Translations under genes and position numbers: made by a program | The notes under the pieces: model-generated | Seen by the model: only the letters and a program-made list of their open reading frames with translations | What the model was told of the DNA's origin: nothing | Database searches by the model: none | Assembly: GCF_014252075.1 (NCBI RefSeq) | Contig: NZ_CP059209.1 | Location: 358,818-422,817, forward strand | Direction of reading: 5' to 3' | Origin: Blattabacterium cuenoti | GTDB lineage: Bacteria > Bacteroidota > Bacteroidia > Flavobacteriales > Blattabacteriaceae | DNA length: 64,000 nucleotides | In this document: piece by piece, positions 9,810-18,573 of the stretch | Numbering within the stretch: the first letter of the stretch is position 1 | Layout of the letters: each line of letters opens with the position of its first letter

Positions 9810-11030
9810 ATGTTAGAGGATATAAAAACTATTGATGATTTTGATTTCAAAGATCAAATAGTATTAATTAGAGTAGATTTTAATGTTCCTGTAGATAAAT
9901 ATCATCAAATAACAGATGACACTCGTATTCAATCTAGTCTTCCTACTATTCAAAATATTATTTCTAGAAAAGGAAGAATAGTCCTTATTTCTCATTTTGG
10001 AAGACCTAAAGGGATCCCTTCTCAAATTTATTCCTTAAAATTTTTAACTTCTTTTTTATCCAAAAAATTGAAATTTCCTGTAAAATTTTATGAGGATTGC
10101 ATAGGAGAAAAAGTTGAAAAAAAAGTTAGTGAATTAAAAAATGGTGAAATTTTATTATTGGAAAATCTTCGTTTTCACAAAGAAGAAGAAGAGGAAAATG
10201 AAAATTTTGCTTTTCAATTATCAAAATTAGGAAATATTTATGTAAATGATGCTTTTGGAGTTTCTCATCGTTTACATACTTCTATTACTGTTCTTCCTAA
10301 ATTTTTTGGAGAAAAAAAATGTATAGGACTTCTTATGCAAAAAGAATTTCAATTTTTGAAGAAATTTTTTTCAGGAAAAGGAGAAAAACCAATTACAGTT
10401 TTATTGGGAGGATCAAAAATTTCTTCAAAAATTGAAATTATTGAAAATCTCATTGATTTCGCAGATCATATATTAATAGGAGGAGCAATGTCTTATCCTT
10501 TTATCAAAATGAAGGGGGGGGAAATAGGAAACTCTTTTCTTGAAAAAGATAAAAAAATTGAAAAAATATTAAAAAATATTCTTGATAAGTGTAAAGAAAA
10601 AAACAAAGAAAATATTTTGTCTTTTCCAAAAGATGTTGTTATTTCTGATTCATTCGAAAACACATCGAATACTAAAATTTCTCCTATTGATTCTATTCCA
10701 AATGGATGGATGGGGTTAGATATAGGCCCTTCTTCTATAAAAAACTTTTGCAATATTATAGAAAAATCAAAAACCATTTTATGGAATGGACCAGTAGGAG
10801 TTTTCGAATTAGCTAATTTTTCTTTAGGAACCAAATCTATAGCAAAAAAAATTGCAAAAGTAACTGAAAAAGGAGCTTTTTCTTTAGTGGGAGGCGGCGA
10901 TTCTATTTCCTCACTAAAAATGGAAAAATGTGATAAAAAAATCAGTTATTTATCTACCGGAGGAGGAGCTTTGTTAGAGAGTTTGAAAAATAAAATACTT
11001 CCTGGAATAAAAGCTATTATAAACACATAA
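9810..11030 (+). CDS. pgk: Phosphoglycerate kinase
   Basis: Pgk transfers phosphate from 1,3-bisphosphoglycerate to ADP in glycolysis. The 406-residue protein is of normal length and has the signatures VLIRVDFNVPVD (N-terminus), SHFGRPKG, LLENLRFH, VNDAFGVSHRLH, LLGGSKISSKIEIIENL and the C-terminal nucleotide loop SLVGGGDSISSLK. An uninterrupted run of eight G bases at 10514-10521 encodes KGGE, which is striking in such AT-rich DNA. The adjacent sodA follows 56 bp downstream with its own promoter-like element. Confidence 0.97.
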   Translation: MLEDIKTIDDFDFKDQIVLIRVDFNVPVDKYHQITDDTRIQSSLPTIQNIISRKGRIVLISHFGRPKGIPSQIYSLKFLTSFLSKKLKFPVKFYEDCIGEKVEKKVSELKNGEILLLENLRFHKEEEEENENFAFQLSKLGNIYVNDAFGVSHRLHTSITVLPKFFGEKKCIGLLMQKEFQFLKKFFSGKGEKPITVLLGGSKISSKIEIIENLIDFADHILIGGAMSYPFIKMKGGEIGNSFLEKDKKIEKILKNILDKCKEKNKENILSFPKDVVISDSFENTSNTKISPIDSIPNGWMGLDIGPSSIKNFCNIIEKSKTILWNGPVGVFELANFSLGTKSIAKKIAKVTEKGAFSLVGGGDSISSLKMEKCDKKISYLSTGGGALLESLKNKILPGIKAIINT

Positions 11031-11049
11031 TAAAAATAAAGTTTTTAAT

Positions 11050-11057
11050 TATATTTG
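11050..11057 (+). promoter_or_regulatory. -7 promoter element of sodA
   Basis: TATATTTG followed by TGT matches TAnnTTTG 29 bp before the sodA ATG. The same eleven bases (TATATTTGTGT) occur before the cys operon at 33392-33399 on the minus strand. Confidence 0.5.
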
Positions 11058-11086
11058 TGTTTCTCATATTAATAAAAGAAAAAATT

Positions 11087-11710
11087 ATGTCATTTAAACT
11101 TCCAAAATTATCTTATTCATATAAGGATTTTGAACCTTATATAGATCGAAAAACTATGGAAATTCATTATAATAAACATCATGCCTCTTATACAAACAAT
11201 TTGAATCAATCTATTTCTGGAACAGAAATGATGAATATTACTATAGAAGAAATTCTAAGAAGAGCATGTATGGAAACTCCAGCAGTACGTAATAATAGTG
11301 GAGGTTTTTATAATCATAATCTTTTTTGGGAGATATTAATTCCTCATTCAGAGTATACAGACCCTAGTACATTTCTAAATGAAGTTTTTTTAAAAAATTT
11401 CAATTCTTTTGAATCTTTTAAAAATCAATTTTCTACTGCCGCATCTAATCGTTTTGGTTCAGGATGGGCTTGGTTATGTGTAAAAGGAAACAAATTGTCA
11501 ATTTGTTCTACAGCAAATCAAGATAATCCTATTATGTCTGGAATAGGCTGTGAAGGAACTCCTATATTAGGATTAGATGTTTGGGAACATGCTTATTATT
11601 TACAATATCAAAATCGTCGTTTAGACTACATTTCTTCTTTTTGGAATATTATTAATTGGAAAAAAGTAGAAGAAAATTATAATAAAATTGTAAATAATTT
11701 TCATGGGTAA
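11087..11710 (+). CDS. sodA: Superoxide dismutase, manganese type
   Basis: This enzyme disproportionates superoxide. The 207-residue protein has the metal ligands in HYNKHHASYTNNL (first His), YNHNLFWEIL (second His) and DVWEHAYYLQYQNRR (Asp and His). ANQDNPIM and GGFYNHN match the manganese-type arrangement, in which the active-site glutamine comes from the C-terminal half, rather than the iron type. Metal choice is an inference. The frame is also open to a GTG at 11057, but the ATG at 11087 gives the canonical FKLPKLSYSYKDFEPYID start. It overlaps folB by 8 bp, so the two are cotranscribed. Confidence 0.93.
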   Translation: MSFKLPKLSYSYKDFEPYIDRKTMEIHYNKHHASYTNNLNQSISGTEMMNITIEEILRRACMETPAVRNNSGGFYNHNLFWEILIPHSEYTDPSTFLNEVFLKNFNSFESFKNQFSTAASNRFGSGWAWLCVKGNKLSICSTANQDNPIMSGIGCEGTPILGLDVWEHAYYLQYQNRRLDYISSFWNIINWKKVEENYNKIVNNFHG

Positions 11711-12059
11711 AATAATCCTAGAAAATATCAGATTATTTGGATATCATGGATGTATGCCTGAAGAAAAATGTGTTGGTTCTCATTATACTACTAACATAGA
11801 AATCGAATTAAATCTTAATCAAGCTTCCATTCATGACGATTTATCAAAAACTGTTGATTATGTTCATTTATATTATCTTGTGGAAGAGGAAATGAAGATT
11901 AATTCTAAACTAATAGAACATTTAGCACAAAGAATAATTCAAAGAATTAGAAAAAAATATAAAGAATTTATAATAAAACATATAAAAGTAAAAATTTGTA
12001 AAGAAAATCCTCCACTACAAGGAGACGTAGATAGAGTTTGTGTTATTTTAGATGACTAA
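11703..12059 (+). CDS. folB: Dihydroneopterin aldolase
   Basis: FolB cleaves dihydroneopterin to 6-hydroxymethyl-dihydropterin in folate synthesis. The 118-residue protein has the family start IILENIRLFGYHGCMPEEK with the catalytic-region glutamate, and the C-terminal IKVKICKENPPLQGDVDRV with the conserved lysine. Length is normal. The start ATG lies within the last codons of sodA (8-bp overlap). A tRNA-Cys follows 15 bp downstream on the same strand. Confidence 0.93.
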   Translation: MGKIILENIRLFGYHGCMPEEKCVGSHYTTNIEIELNLNQASIHDDLSKTVDYVHLYYLVEEEMKINSKLIEHLAQRIIQRIRKKYKEFIIKHIKVKICKENPPLQGDVDRVCVILDD

Positions 12060-12074
12060 AATTTTTATATCTTA

Positions 12075-12145
12075 GGCACTGTGGCCGAGTGGTGAGGCAG
12101 GGGTCTGCAAAACCTTTTATAGCGGTTCGATTCCGCTCTGTGCCT
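12075..12145 (+). tRNA. tRNA-Cys (GCA)
   Basis: A 71-nt tRNA with acceptor stem GGCACTG/CTGTGCC (one T-T mismatch), discriminator U as usual for tRNA-Cys, T-arm GCGGTTCGATTCCGC and anticodon loop CTGCAAA, giving GCA (cysteine). The anticodon stem contains two G-U pairs. It is followed by a T-run (TTTTTTTTT) that may help termination. Confidence 0.92.
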
Positions 12146-12218
12146 TTTTTTTTCATAAAAATCTAATCCTTATTTCACACGAAATATATCACTACTTTTT
12201 TTATATTAATTTTCTGTA

Positions 12219-12226
12219 TAAATTTG
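12219..12226 (+). promoter_or_regulatory. -7 promoter element of hemD
   Basis: TAAATTTG matches TAnnTTTG and lies 36 bp before the hemD ATG. No clear -33 element is visible. Confidence 0.45.
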
Positions 12227-12262
12227 CGAATTTAAATCATAAAACTTACTGAAAAAATAGAG

Positions 12263-13015
12263 ATGAAGATAAATAACATTCTTATTTCACAACCTCTCAC
12301 AGGGGGCTCTGATTCCCCATACTTAGAACTCAGTAAAAACAAAAATGTAAAAATCGATTTTAGATCTTTTATAGAAGTCAAAGGAGCATCGTCTAGTGAT
12401 GTAAGAAAACAAAAAATAAATTTTTCTGATTTTACTGTAGTTCTTTTTATAAGTAAAAAATCTGTAGATCATTATTTCAGATTAGCGGAATCTATGCGTT
12501 TTAAAGTTCCAATCTCTATGAGATACGTCTGTCAGACAAAAACAATTGCTTATTACTTACAAAAGTACATTGTCTATAGAAAAAGGAAAATTCATATTGG
12601 AAATAAATCATTTCAAGATATAATACCCTATATAAAGAAACATCCAAAAGAAAAATTTCTTTTACCTTCTTCAGATATTTTAAAACCGGAAATTCCAAAC
12701 ATGTTAAATAAACTAAATCTTTTTTGGAAAAGAGCTATATTATATAAAACCAATTCCAGTGATTTATCTGATTTAAAACACATATGCTATGATATTTTGG
12801 TCTTTTTCAGTCCAGCAGAAATCAAATCTTTGTTTGAAAATTTTCCTAAATTTGATCAAAAAGGTATAAAAATTGCGACTTTTGGAAAAAACACTTTAGA
12901 TGCTGCCGCTAAAGCAGGATTAAAAATAGATATAAAAGTACCAACGCCAGAATTTCCTTCTATGTCCATGGCTTTAGAAAAATATATCAAAAAACTAAAC
13001 ACACTAAAATATTGA
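12263..13015 (+). CDS. hemD: Uroporphyrinogen-III synthase (HemD family)
   Basis: HemD cyclises hydroxymethylbilane to uroporphyrinogen III. The 250-residue protein matches the divergent HemD family by overall pattern: N-terminal ILISQPLTGGSDSPYLELSK, a central segment ending VVLFISKKSVDHYF, YDILVFFSPAEIKSLFENFP, and the C-terminal GIKIATFGKNTLDAAAKAGL. This family has few invariant residues, so the call rests on pattern and size. Its product is the substrate of CobA (27818-28609), so in this genome it probably feeds siroheme for sulfite reductase as well as any heme made. Confidence 0.85.
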   Translation: MKINNILISQPLTGGSDSPYLELSKNKNVKIDFRSFIEVKGASSSDVRKQKINFSDFTVVLFISKKSVDHYFRLAESMRFKVPISMRYVCQTKTIAYYLQKYIVYRKRKIHIGNKSFQDIIPYIKKHPKEKFLLPSSDILKPEIPNMLNKLNLFWKRAILYKTNSSDLSDLKHICYDILVFFSPAEIKSLFENFPKFDQKGIKIATFGKNTLDAAAKAGLKIDIKVPTPEFPSMSMALEKYIKKLNTLKY

Positions 13016-13136
13016 ATATTTTTTCTTTCGCTAATTATAAATTACTCATTAGTAGAAAAATGGACATATCTTATTTAAACTTCTTGCGTTCTATTCCTAA
13101 AAATTTCTTTACTCATGTTAAAAAACCTTCTTACTT

Positions 13137-14987
13137 TTACTCTACTGTTACTGATTTCGCCAAATTTCTTGGTTGATCAACATTTTCTCCTCGGATATAA
13201 GCTATTTGATAAGCTAATAATTGAAGAGGAATAACAGTTACTAAGGGACTTAGTTCTTCCGATATTTCTGGAACTTTAATAACATAATCAGCTAACATAC
13301 TTACTTGAATATCTCCTTCATTAACTATAGCTATTATCTTCCCTTTTCTAGCTTTAATTTCTTGAATATTCCCTACTATTTTTTCATAACATCCTTTTTT
13401 TGTCGCAATAATAACTACTGGCATATTTTCATCAATCAAGGCTATAGGACCATGTTTCATTTCTGCTGCAGGATAACCTTCTGCATGAATATAGGATATT
13501 TCTTTTAATTTTAAAGCCCCCTCTAAAGCGACTGGAAAATTAATTCCTCTACCTAAATAAAGAAAATTATTTACATTCTGATAGACTTCGGAAATTTTTC
13601 TTATAGAATTATCTATTTTCAAAGTATGATTAACTTTTTCTGGAATTAATCCAAGTTCATGACACAAACATTTATAACGATTATCATTTATAGATGATCT
13701 GTATTTTCCTATTTTTAAAGCTAATAAAACAAGAACCGTAATTTGTGCAGTAAAAGATTTTGTAGACGCAACTCCAATTTCAGGTCCTGCATGAGTATAA
13801 GCACCAGCATCTACATTTCTTGCAATGGACGATCCTACTACATTACAAATACCAAAAACAAAAGCCCCTTTACTTTTTGCCAACTTTAAAGCAGCTAAAG
13901 TATCGGCTGTTTCTCCTGATTGAGAAATCACAATAATCACATCTTTTTTTTCTATAATAGGATTCCTATATCTAAATTCTGAAGCATATTCTACTTCCAC
14001 TGGAATACGAGCAAGTTCCTCTAATAGATATTCCCCTATTAAACCAGCATGCCATGAAGTCCCACACGCTACTATAGTTATAGATTTAGCATTAATAAAA
14101 ATATCTTTATTAGATTCAATTCCATCAATACAAATTATTTTTTCTGAAATTAATAATCTTCCACGTAAGGTATCCAAAATTGTTTTTGGTTGCTCATATA
14201 TTTCTTTTAGCATGAAATATTTATATTCTCCTTTTTCTATTTTTTTCAAATTTATTTGAAGTCTTTTAATAATTGGATATAATCTATGATTATCTAAAAT
14301 TTTTCTCAAATCTAATTCTTTTCCTTTTCTAAGAATAGCCATTTCTCCATCTTTCAAATAAATAGCATTTTTTGTGTAATCTATGAAAGGAATAGGGTCA
14401 GATGCAATAAAAAATTCCTTATCATTAATTCCTAACGCAAGAGGACTTCCTAATTTTGCAATAATAATTGTTTCCGGATGAGATTTATCCACAATAGCAA
14501 TGGAATAAGCTCCCACTATCTCATTTAAAGAAATTCTTACAGCTTCTTCTAAAGATAATTTATTTTCTTTCTTAATATATTCAATCAAATTTAAAAGAAC
14601 TTCTGTATCTGTTTCACTTTTAAAAGTAAAACCATTTTTTAATAAAATGATTTTAATTGCATGATAATTTTCTATGATTCCGTTGTGAATCATAATCAAA
14701 TCATTGGAATTAGAAACATGAGGATGAGCATTCAAATCATCTGGAATTCCATGTGTAGCCCATCTTGTATGACCTATTCCAGTTGTTCCACTTGTTTTTA
14801 TCTTGTAAGAGGATATTTTTTTCTCCAATTCACAAACTCTCCCTTTTGTTTTACATAAACTATATCCATTTTCATAAAAAATAGCAATACCAGAACTGTC
14901 ATATCCTCGGTATTCCAATTTCTTTAATCCTTTAATGAGAATAGGATAAGCTTCTCTATAACCCAAATAACCAATTATACCACACAT
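13137..14987 (-). CDS. glmS: Glutamine-fructose-6-phosphate aminotransferase (isomerizing)
   Basis: GlmS makes glucosamine 6-phosphate from fructose 6-phosphate and glutamine, the first step toward UDP-GlcNAc for peptidoglycan and lipopolysaccharide. The 616-residue protein has the N-terminal nucleophile MCGIIGYLG (Cys after Met processing), GIGHTRWATHG and DTEVLLNLIE of the glutaminase domain. Two SIS domains follow, with VISQSGETADTLAALKLAKS and AEMKHGPIALID. The conserved C-terminus PRNLAKSVTVE is intact. It lies 40 bp downstream of the glgA-like gene and is probably cotranscribed. Confidence 0.97.
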   Translation of the reverse strand: MCGIIGYLGYREAYPILIKGLKKLEYRGYDSSGIAIFYENGYSLCKTKGRVCELEKKISSYKIKTSGTTGIGHTRWATHGIPDDLNAHPHVSNSNDLIMIHNGIIENYHAIKIILLKNGFTFKSETDTEVLLNLIEYIKKENKLSLEEAVRISLNEIVGAYSIAIVDKSHPETIIIAKLGSPLALGINDKEFFIASDPIPFIDYTKNAIYLKDGEMAILRKGKELDLRKILDNHRLYPIIKRLQINLKKIEKGEYKYFMLKEIYEQPKTILDTLRGRLLISEKIICIDGIESNKDIFINAKSITIVACGTSWHAGLIGEYLLEELARIPVEVEYASEFRYRNPIIEKKDVIIVISQSGETADTLAALKLAKSKGAFVFGICNVVGSSIARNVDAGAYTHAGPEIGVASTKSFTAQITVLVLLALKIGKYRSSINDNRYKCLCHELGLIPEKVNHTLKIDNSIRKISEVYQNVNNFLYLGRGINFPVALEGALKLKEISYIHAEGYPAAEMKHGPIALIDENMPVVIIATKKGCYEKIVGNIQEIKARKGKIIAIVNEGDIQVSMLADYVIKVPEISEELSPLVTVIPLQLLAYQIAYIRGENVDQPRNLAKSVTVE

Positions 14988-15027
14988 TCTAACTGATAAA
15001 ATTAGAAGTTTTTATCTATAAAAAATA

Positions 15028-15846
15028 TTAATTAATCTGTTCTAAAACAGTTTCTTTATAAAATTGTTGATAAACGGTTTCTATTTTTTCTACAGGGTAA
15101 TATTTTAACACTAACAATTTATTTATTTTTATATAATCTTCTATTTCTTGAGGAAAATAAAGATCTCCTTTTATTATAGCGTCTGAAAAATACATACATA
15201 ATTTTGTCAAATTAAAGTAATTCGGATTTTCTAACAATTTTAATTTTCTAGATTTAATACCATCAAATTTTACTTTCTTAAGAATGTCTTTATTTAAATC
15301 GCCTTGAAAAGGCTTATTATAGATAGATACAACTATTTTTGTATTTTGGTATACAGGATCATTTTTATAAAAATTTTTAATGTACAAAGGAATAAAAGAA
15401 CTAATCCATCCATATATATGGATTATATCAGGTTTCCAATTTAATTTTTTTACAGTCTCTAAAATTCCTTTTGTAAAAAACAAAGCTCTTTCGTCATTAT
15501 CTTGAAAAAAAATTCCTTTTTCATCTTCATATATAGCTTTTCTTTTAAAATATTCTTCATTATCTATAAAATAAACTTGCAATCTTGCATCAGGAATAGA
15601 GGCTACTTTTATCAATAAAGGTTGATCTATATCATTAATAACTAAATTCATTCCTGACAAACGAATGACTTCATGTAATTGATGTCTTCTTTCATTTATC
15701 ACTCCAAAACGAGGCATAAATAAACGTACATCGTTTCCTATTGATTGCATAAATTTAGAGGCTTTTAAAACCGATAAAGATATTGGATTTTCTGAAGAAA
15801 AAGGAAATAAGTCTGAAGAAACATATAATATACGTTTACCTGTCAT
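15028..15846 (-). CDS. Glycogen/starch synthase catalytic-domain-like protein (GT5 N-terminal half only)
   Basis: The 272-residue protein resembles the N-terminal (ADP-glucose-free) half of starch/glycogen synthases: KRILYVSSDLFPFS at the start, DVRLFMPRFGVINERRHQLH and WKPDIIHIYGWISSFIPLYI. The C-terminal nucleotide-sugar-binding half is missing, as is usual for this short protein in Flavobacteria, so it is doubtful that it makes glycogen. The open frame extends 79 codons further upstream, but that part is low-complexity, overlaps the divergent rnr gene and lacks family similarity; ATG at 15846 gives the expected MTGKRILYVSS start. It heads an operon with glmS. Its true function is unknown. 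Confidence 0.82.
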   Translation of the reverse strand: MTGKRILYVSSDLFPFSSENPISLSVLKASKFMQSIGNDVRLFMPRFGVINERRHQLHEVIRLSGMNLVINDIDQPLLIKVASIPDARLQVYFIDNEEYFKRKAIYEDEKGIFFQDNDERALFFTKGILETVKKLNWKPDIIHIYGWISSFIPLYIKNFYKNDPVYQNTKIVVSIYNKPFQGDLNKDILKKVKFDGIKSRKLKLLENPNYFNLTKLCMYFSDAIIKGDLYFPQEIEDYIKINKLLVLKYYPVEKIETVYQQFYKETVLEQIN

Positions 15847-15896
15847 CTTAGAGTTATTTATTTTATTATTTATATAAGTAAAAAAACGGATCATTG

Positions 15897-15904
15897 CAAA
15901 TATA
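15897..15904 (-). promoter_or_regulatory. -7 promoter element of the glgA-like/glmS operon
   Basis: The minus strand reads TATATTTG, matching TAnnTTTG, 50 bp before the ATG at 15846. This supports the shorter start of the glgA-like gene. Confidence 0.45.
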
Positions 15905-16015
15905 ATAAATAATATCCAATTTCTAAATTTCATAAAAAAAATGAAAAACAATTTTTTAGATAAAATCTTGTAGATTGTAAGTTTTTTAGCTTTATTTATA
16001 GATAGACATGTTATC

Positions 16016-18001
16016 ATGAAATCAGAAAAAAAAATAAAAAAAAAACATTGTAAAAATTTTTCTACTGGATCCATTAATATCACTAGCCATGGATATGCTT
16101 TTGTTAATGTGGAAGGATTTCAGAAAGATATTTTTATTCCAAAAAATAAAACAAACCGAGCCTTAGAAGGAGATTTTGTTAAAATCAGATTAAATAAAAA
16201 AAAAGGAATAAAAATAGAAGGAGAAGTATTAAAAATCATAAAAAGAAAAACCCAAAAATTTATTGGAATATTAAAAATAAATCTTCAATCTAACTCTAAA
16301 TATGGATCTGTCATAGTTTACAATAACAGTATTCATGTAGATATCTTTATTCCAATAAATGATGAAAAATTGAAAAAATATCATCACAATGATAAAGTAT
16401 TAGTTCAAATCGTATCATGGCCCAAAAAGCTCAAAAATCCTTTGGGTAAAATTATAAAAATATTCGGGAAATCCGGAGAATATAAAACTGAAGTTTTTTC
16501 ATTATTGGAAGAATATGGAATCCAATATGAATTTTCCAAAGAAGTGGAAAATGAAGCTAAAAAAATTTCTTCAAAAAGAATTTCAGATAGAGAAACTAGA
16601 AAAGATCTGAGAAATATTAATACTTTCACTATAGATCCTTTAGATGCAAAGGATTTTGATGACGCACTATCAATTAGAAAGTTAAATGATAATACTTGGG
16701 AAATTGGGGTACATATATCCGATGTCTCTCATTATATAAAAGAAGGAAGTTTATTAGATAAAGAAGCATATTCACGTGCTACATCTATTTATTTTATAGG
16801 AAAAGTCATTCCTATGCTTCCAAAAATATTATCAAATGATCTTTGTTCTTTACAGCCTATGGAAGAAAAATTAAGTTTTTCCTATATTTTTAATATGGAC
16901 AATCAAGGAAAAATATTAAAAAGTTGGTTGGGAAAAACCATTATACGGTCTGATAGAAGGTTTACATATGAAGAGGTTCAACAAATTATAGATAAAAAAA
17001 AAGGAGATTTTCACGAAGAGATTTATACTTTATTTTTATTCTCTAAAATATTAACAAAAAAAAGATTAAAAAATGGATCTATTTATCTTGAAAAAGTTGA
17101 GGTTAAATTTCATTTAGATGAAAAAAAGAATCCAATTTCTTTACATTTAGAAAAAAACAATGACGCACACCGTTTAATAGAAGAATTTATGTTGTTAACC
17201 AATCAAAAAATTTCAGAATTTGTTACATCTAATAAACTTTTTATTTACAGAATTCACGATGAACCAGATTTTCAAAAAATTTTTTTTCTAAAAAAAATTA
17301 TAGAACCTTTAGGTTACTTTTTAGATTTTAAAAATTTAAAAACTTCCATTAATTGTTTATTAAAAAAAATAAAAGGAAAACCAGAACAAAATATGATTGA
17401 AAATTTGATTCTTCGTGCTATGAGTAAAGCCAAATATTCTACTAAAAATATAGGACATTATGGATTATCTTTTCTTCATTATACTCATTTTACTTCTCCT
17501 ATAAGAAGATATTCAGATATAATAGCACACCGATTACTGCATTGTTATCTAACAATAAATCAAAAAAATCATAATAATGAAAATGCATACAAACTAAAAA
17601 AAATGGAATTTTATGAAAAACAATCTCAACATTGCAGTAATAAAGAACGTTTAGCTATAGATGTAGAAAGAGAATTTCTAAAATATATACAAGTAAAATA
17701 TATCAAAAAATTTTTAGGAAAAGAATTTTATGGAATAATTACTGGATTCACTGATTGGAGTGTTTATATTGATCTCCTATTATTTCAAACAGAGGGAATG
17801 GTCAGATTATGTGATATTAAAGAAGATACTTATATTTTGAATTCAAATAATTATAGCATAATTGGGAAAAAAAAAAGAAAAGTTTATCATTTAGGAGATA
17901 AAGTCAAAGTCAAACTCATAGATATCAATATGGAAAAAAAACAAATAATCCTTGATTGGATCGATAATAAATATTTTGAAGAAAGCATTAAAATAAAATA
18001 A
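16016..18001 (+). CDS. rnr: Ribonuclease R (RNase II family exoribonuclease)
   Basis: A 3'-to-5' processive exoribonuclease for RNA decay and rRNA quality control. The 661-residue protein has cold-shock/OB modules at the N-terminus (GSINITSHGYAFVNVEGFQ). The RNB catalytic domain follows, with TIDPLDAKDFDDALSI (metal-binding aspartates, about residues 204-219), GVHISDVSHYI and HFTSPIRRYSDIIAHRLLH. A C-terminal S1 domain (YGIITGFTDWSVYIDLL) ends the protein. It is shorter than the roughly 720-810 residues common for RNase R, through trimming of the N-terminal region. A 10-A tract at 17867-17876 is read in frame. It diverges from the glgA-like gene. Confidence 0.95.
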   Translation: MKSEKKIKKKHCKNFSTGSINITSHGYAFVNVEGFQKDIFIPKNKTNRALEGDFVKIRLNKKKGIKIEGEVLKIIKRKTQKFIGILKINLQSNSKYGSVIVYNNSIHVDIFIPINDEKLKKYHHNDKVLVQIVSWPKKLKNPLGKIIKIFGKSGEYKTEVFSLLEEYGIQYEFSKEVENEAKKISSKRISDRETRKDLRNINTFTIDPLDAKDFDDALSIRKLNDNTWEIGVHISDVSHYIKEGSLLDKEAYSRATSIYFIGKVIPMLPKILSNDLCSLQPMEEKLSFSYIFNMDNQGKILKSWLGKTIIRSDRRFTYEEVQQIIDKKKGDFHEEIYTLFLFSKILTKKRLKNGSIYLEKVEVKFHLDEKKNPISLHLEKNNDAHRLIEEFMLLTNQKISEFVTSNKLFIYRIHDEPDFQKIFFLKKIIEPLGYFLDFKNLKTSINCLLKKIKGKPEQNMIENLILRAMSKAKYSTKNIGHYGLSFLHYTHFTSPIRRYSDIIAHRLLHCYLTINQKNHNNENAYKLKKMEFYEKQSQHCSNKERLAIDVEREFLKYIQVKYIKKFLGKEFYGIITGFTDWSVYIDLLLFQTEGMVRLCDIKEDTYILNSNNYSIIGKKKRKVYHLGDKVKVKLIDINMEKKQIILDWIDNKYFEESIKIK

Positions 18002-18021
18002 AAAAAATTCTTATTTGTTCT

Positions 18022-18504
18022 TTATATTCTCACAGAAGAAGGAACAAATATGGAATAGTCCCCTCCATTTTTCATAACGTCTCTCACAATGTAAGAACAA
18101 ATATGAGAATTTTCATAAGAAGAAATGAGATAAACAGTTTCAATAAGATCTGTTTTTTCTAGTTTTTTATTAGTAAACAATATATCTTTTTCGAATTCAA
18201 AATCAAATTGATTTCGAATTCCTCTTAACAAAAATTTAGCTTTTTTTTTTATACAAAAAGAAATGGTTAATCCATTAAATGATTCTATTTCTATTTTATG
18301 TTTATGAGAAAAATTCAAAAAAGTTTTTCGAATCCATTCTTTTCTCTTTTGAAGAGAAAACATATTTTTTTTTTCAAAATTATTTCCAACAGCTATAATT
18401 ATTTTATCAAATAAATTTAAAGATCTAATAATAATATCATAATGACCTAAAGTTATGGGATCAAATGATCCAGGAAATATAGCTATTTTTTCTTTGTTAT
18501 TCAT
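18022..18504 (-). CDS. coaD: Phosphopantetheine adenylyltransferase
   Basis: CoaD adenylylates 4'-phosphopantetheine in coenzyme A synthesis. The 160-residue protein has the nucleotidyltransferase motif GSFDPITLGHYDIIIRSL (HIGH-like GHYD, residues about 10-27), LLRGIRNQFDFEFE and the C-terminal SSYENSHICSYIVRDVMKNG. Length is normal. It is convergent with rnr, only 20 bp away, and divergent from the PSP1 gene. Confidence 0.95.
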   Translation of the reverse strand: MNNKEKIAIFPGSFDPITLGHYDIIIRSLNLFDKIIIAVGNNFEKKNMFSLQKRKEWIRKTFLNFSHKHKIEIESFNGLTISFCIKKKAKFLLRGIRNQFDFEFEKDILFTNKKLEKTDLIETVYLISSYENSHICSYIVRDVMKNGGDYSIFVPSSVRI

Positions 18505-18573
18505 AATAATTTTTTTAGATCATATATATTTATATATAATTTAATTTTTTATTAATAAAAAGTTATTAGGATA

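Noticed and set aside
15847..16083. 79-codon N-terminal extension of the glgA-like gene, seeming to add membrane segments
   Set aside because: It is Phe/Ile-rich AT sequence overlapping the rnr start on the other strand; the family begins at ATG 15846 and a promoter element lies inside the extension.
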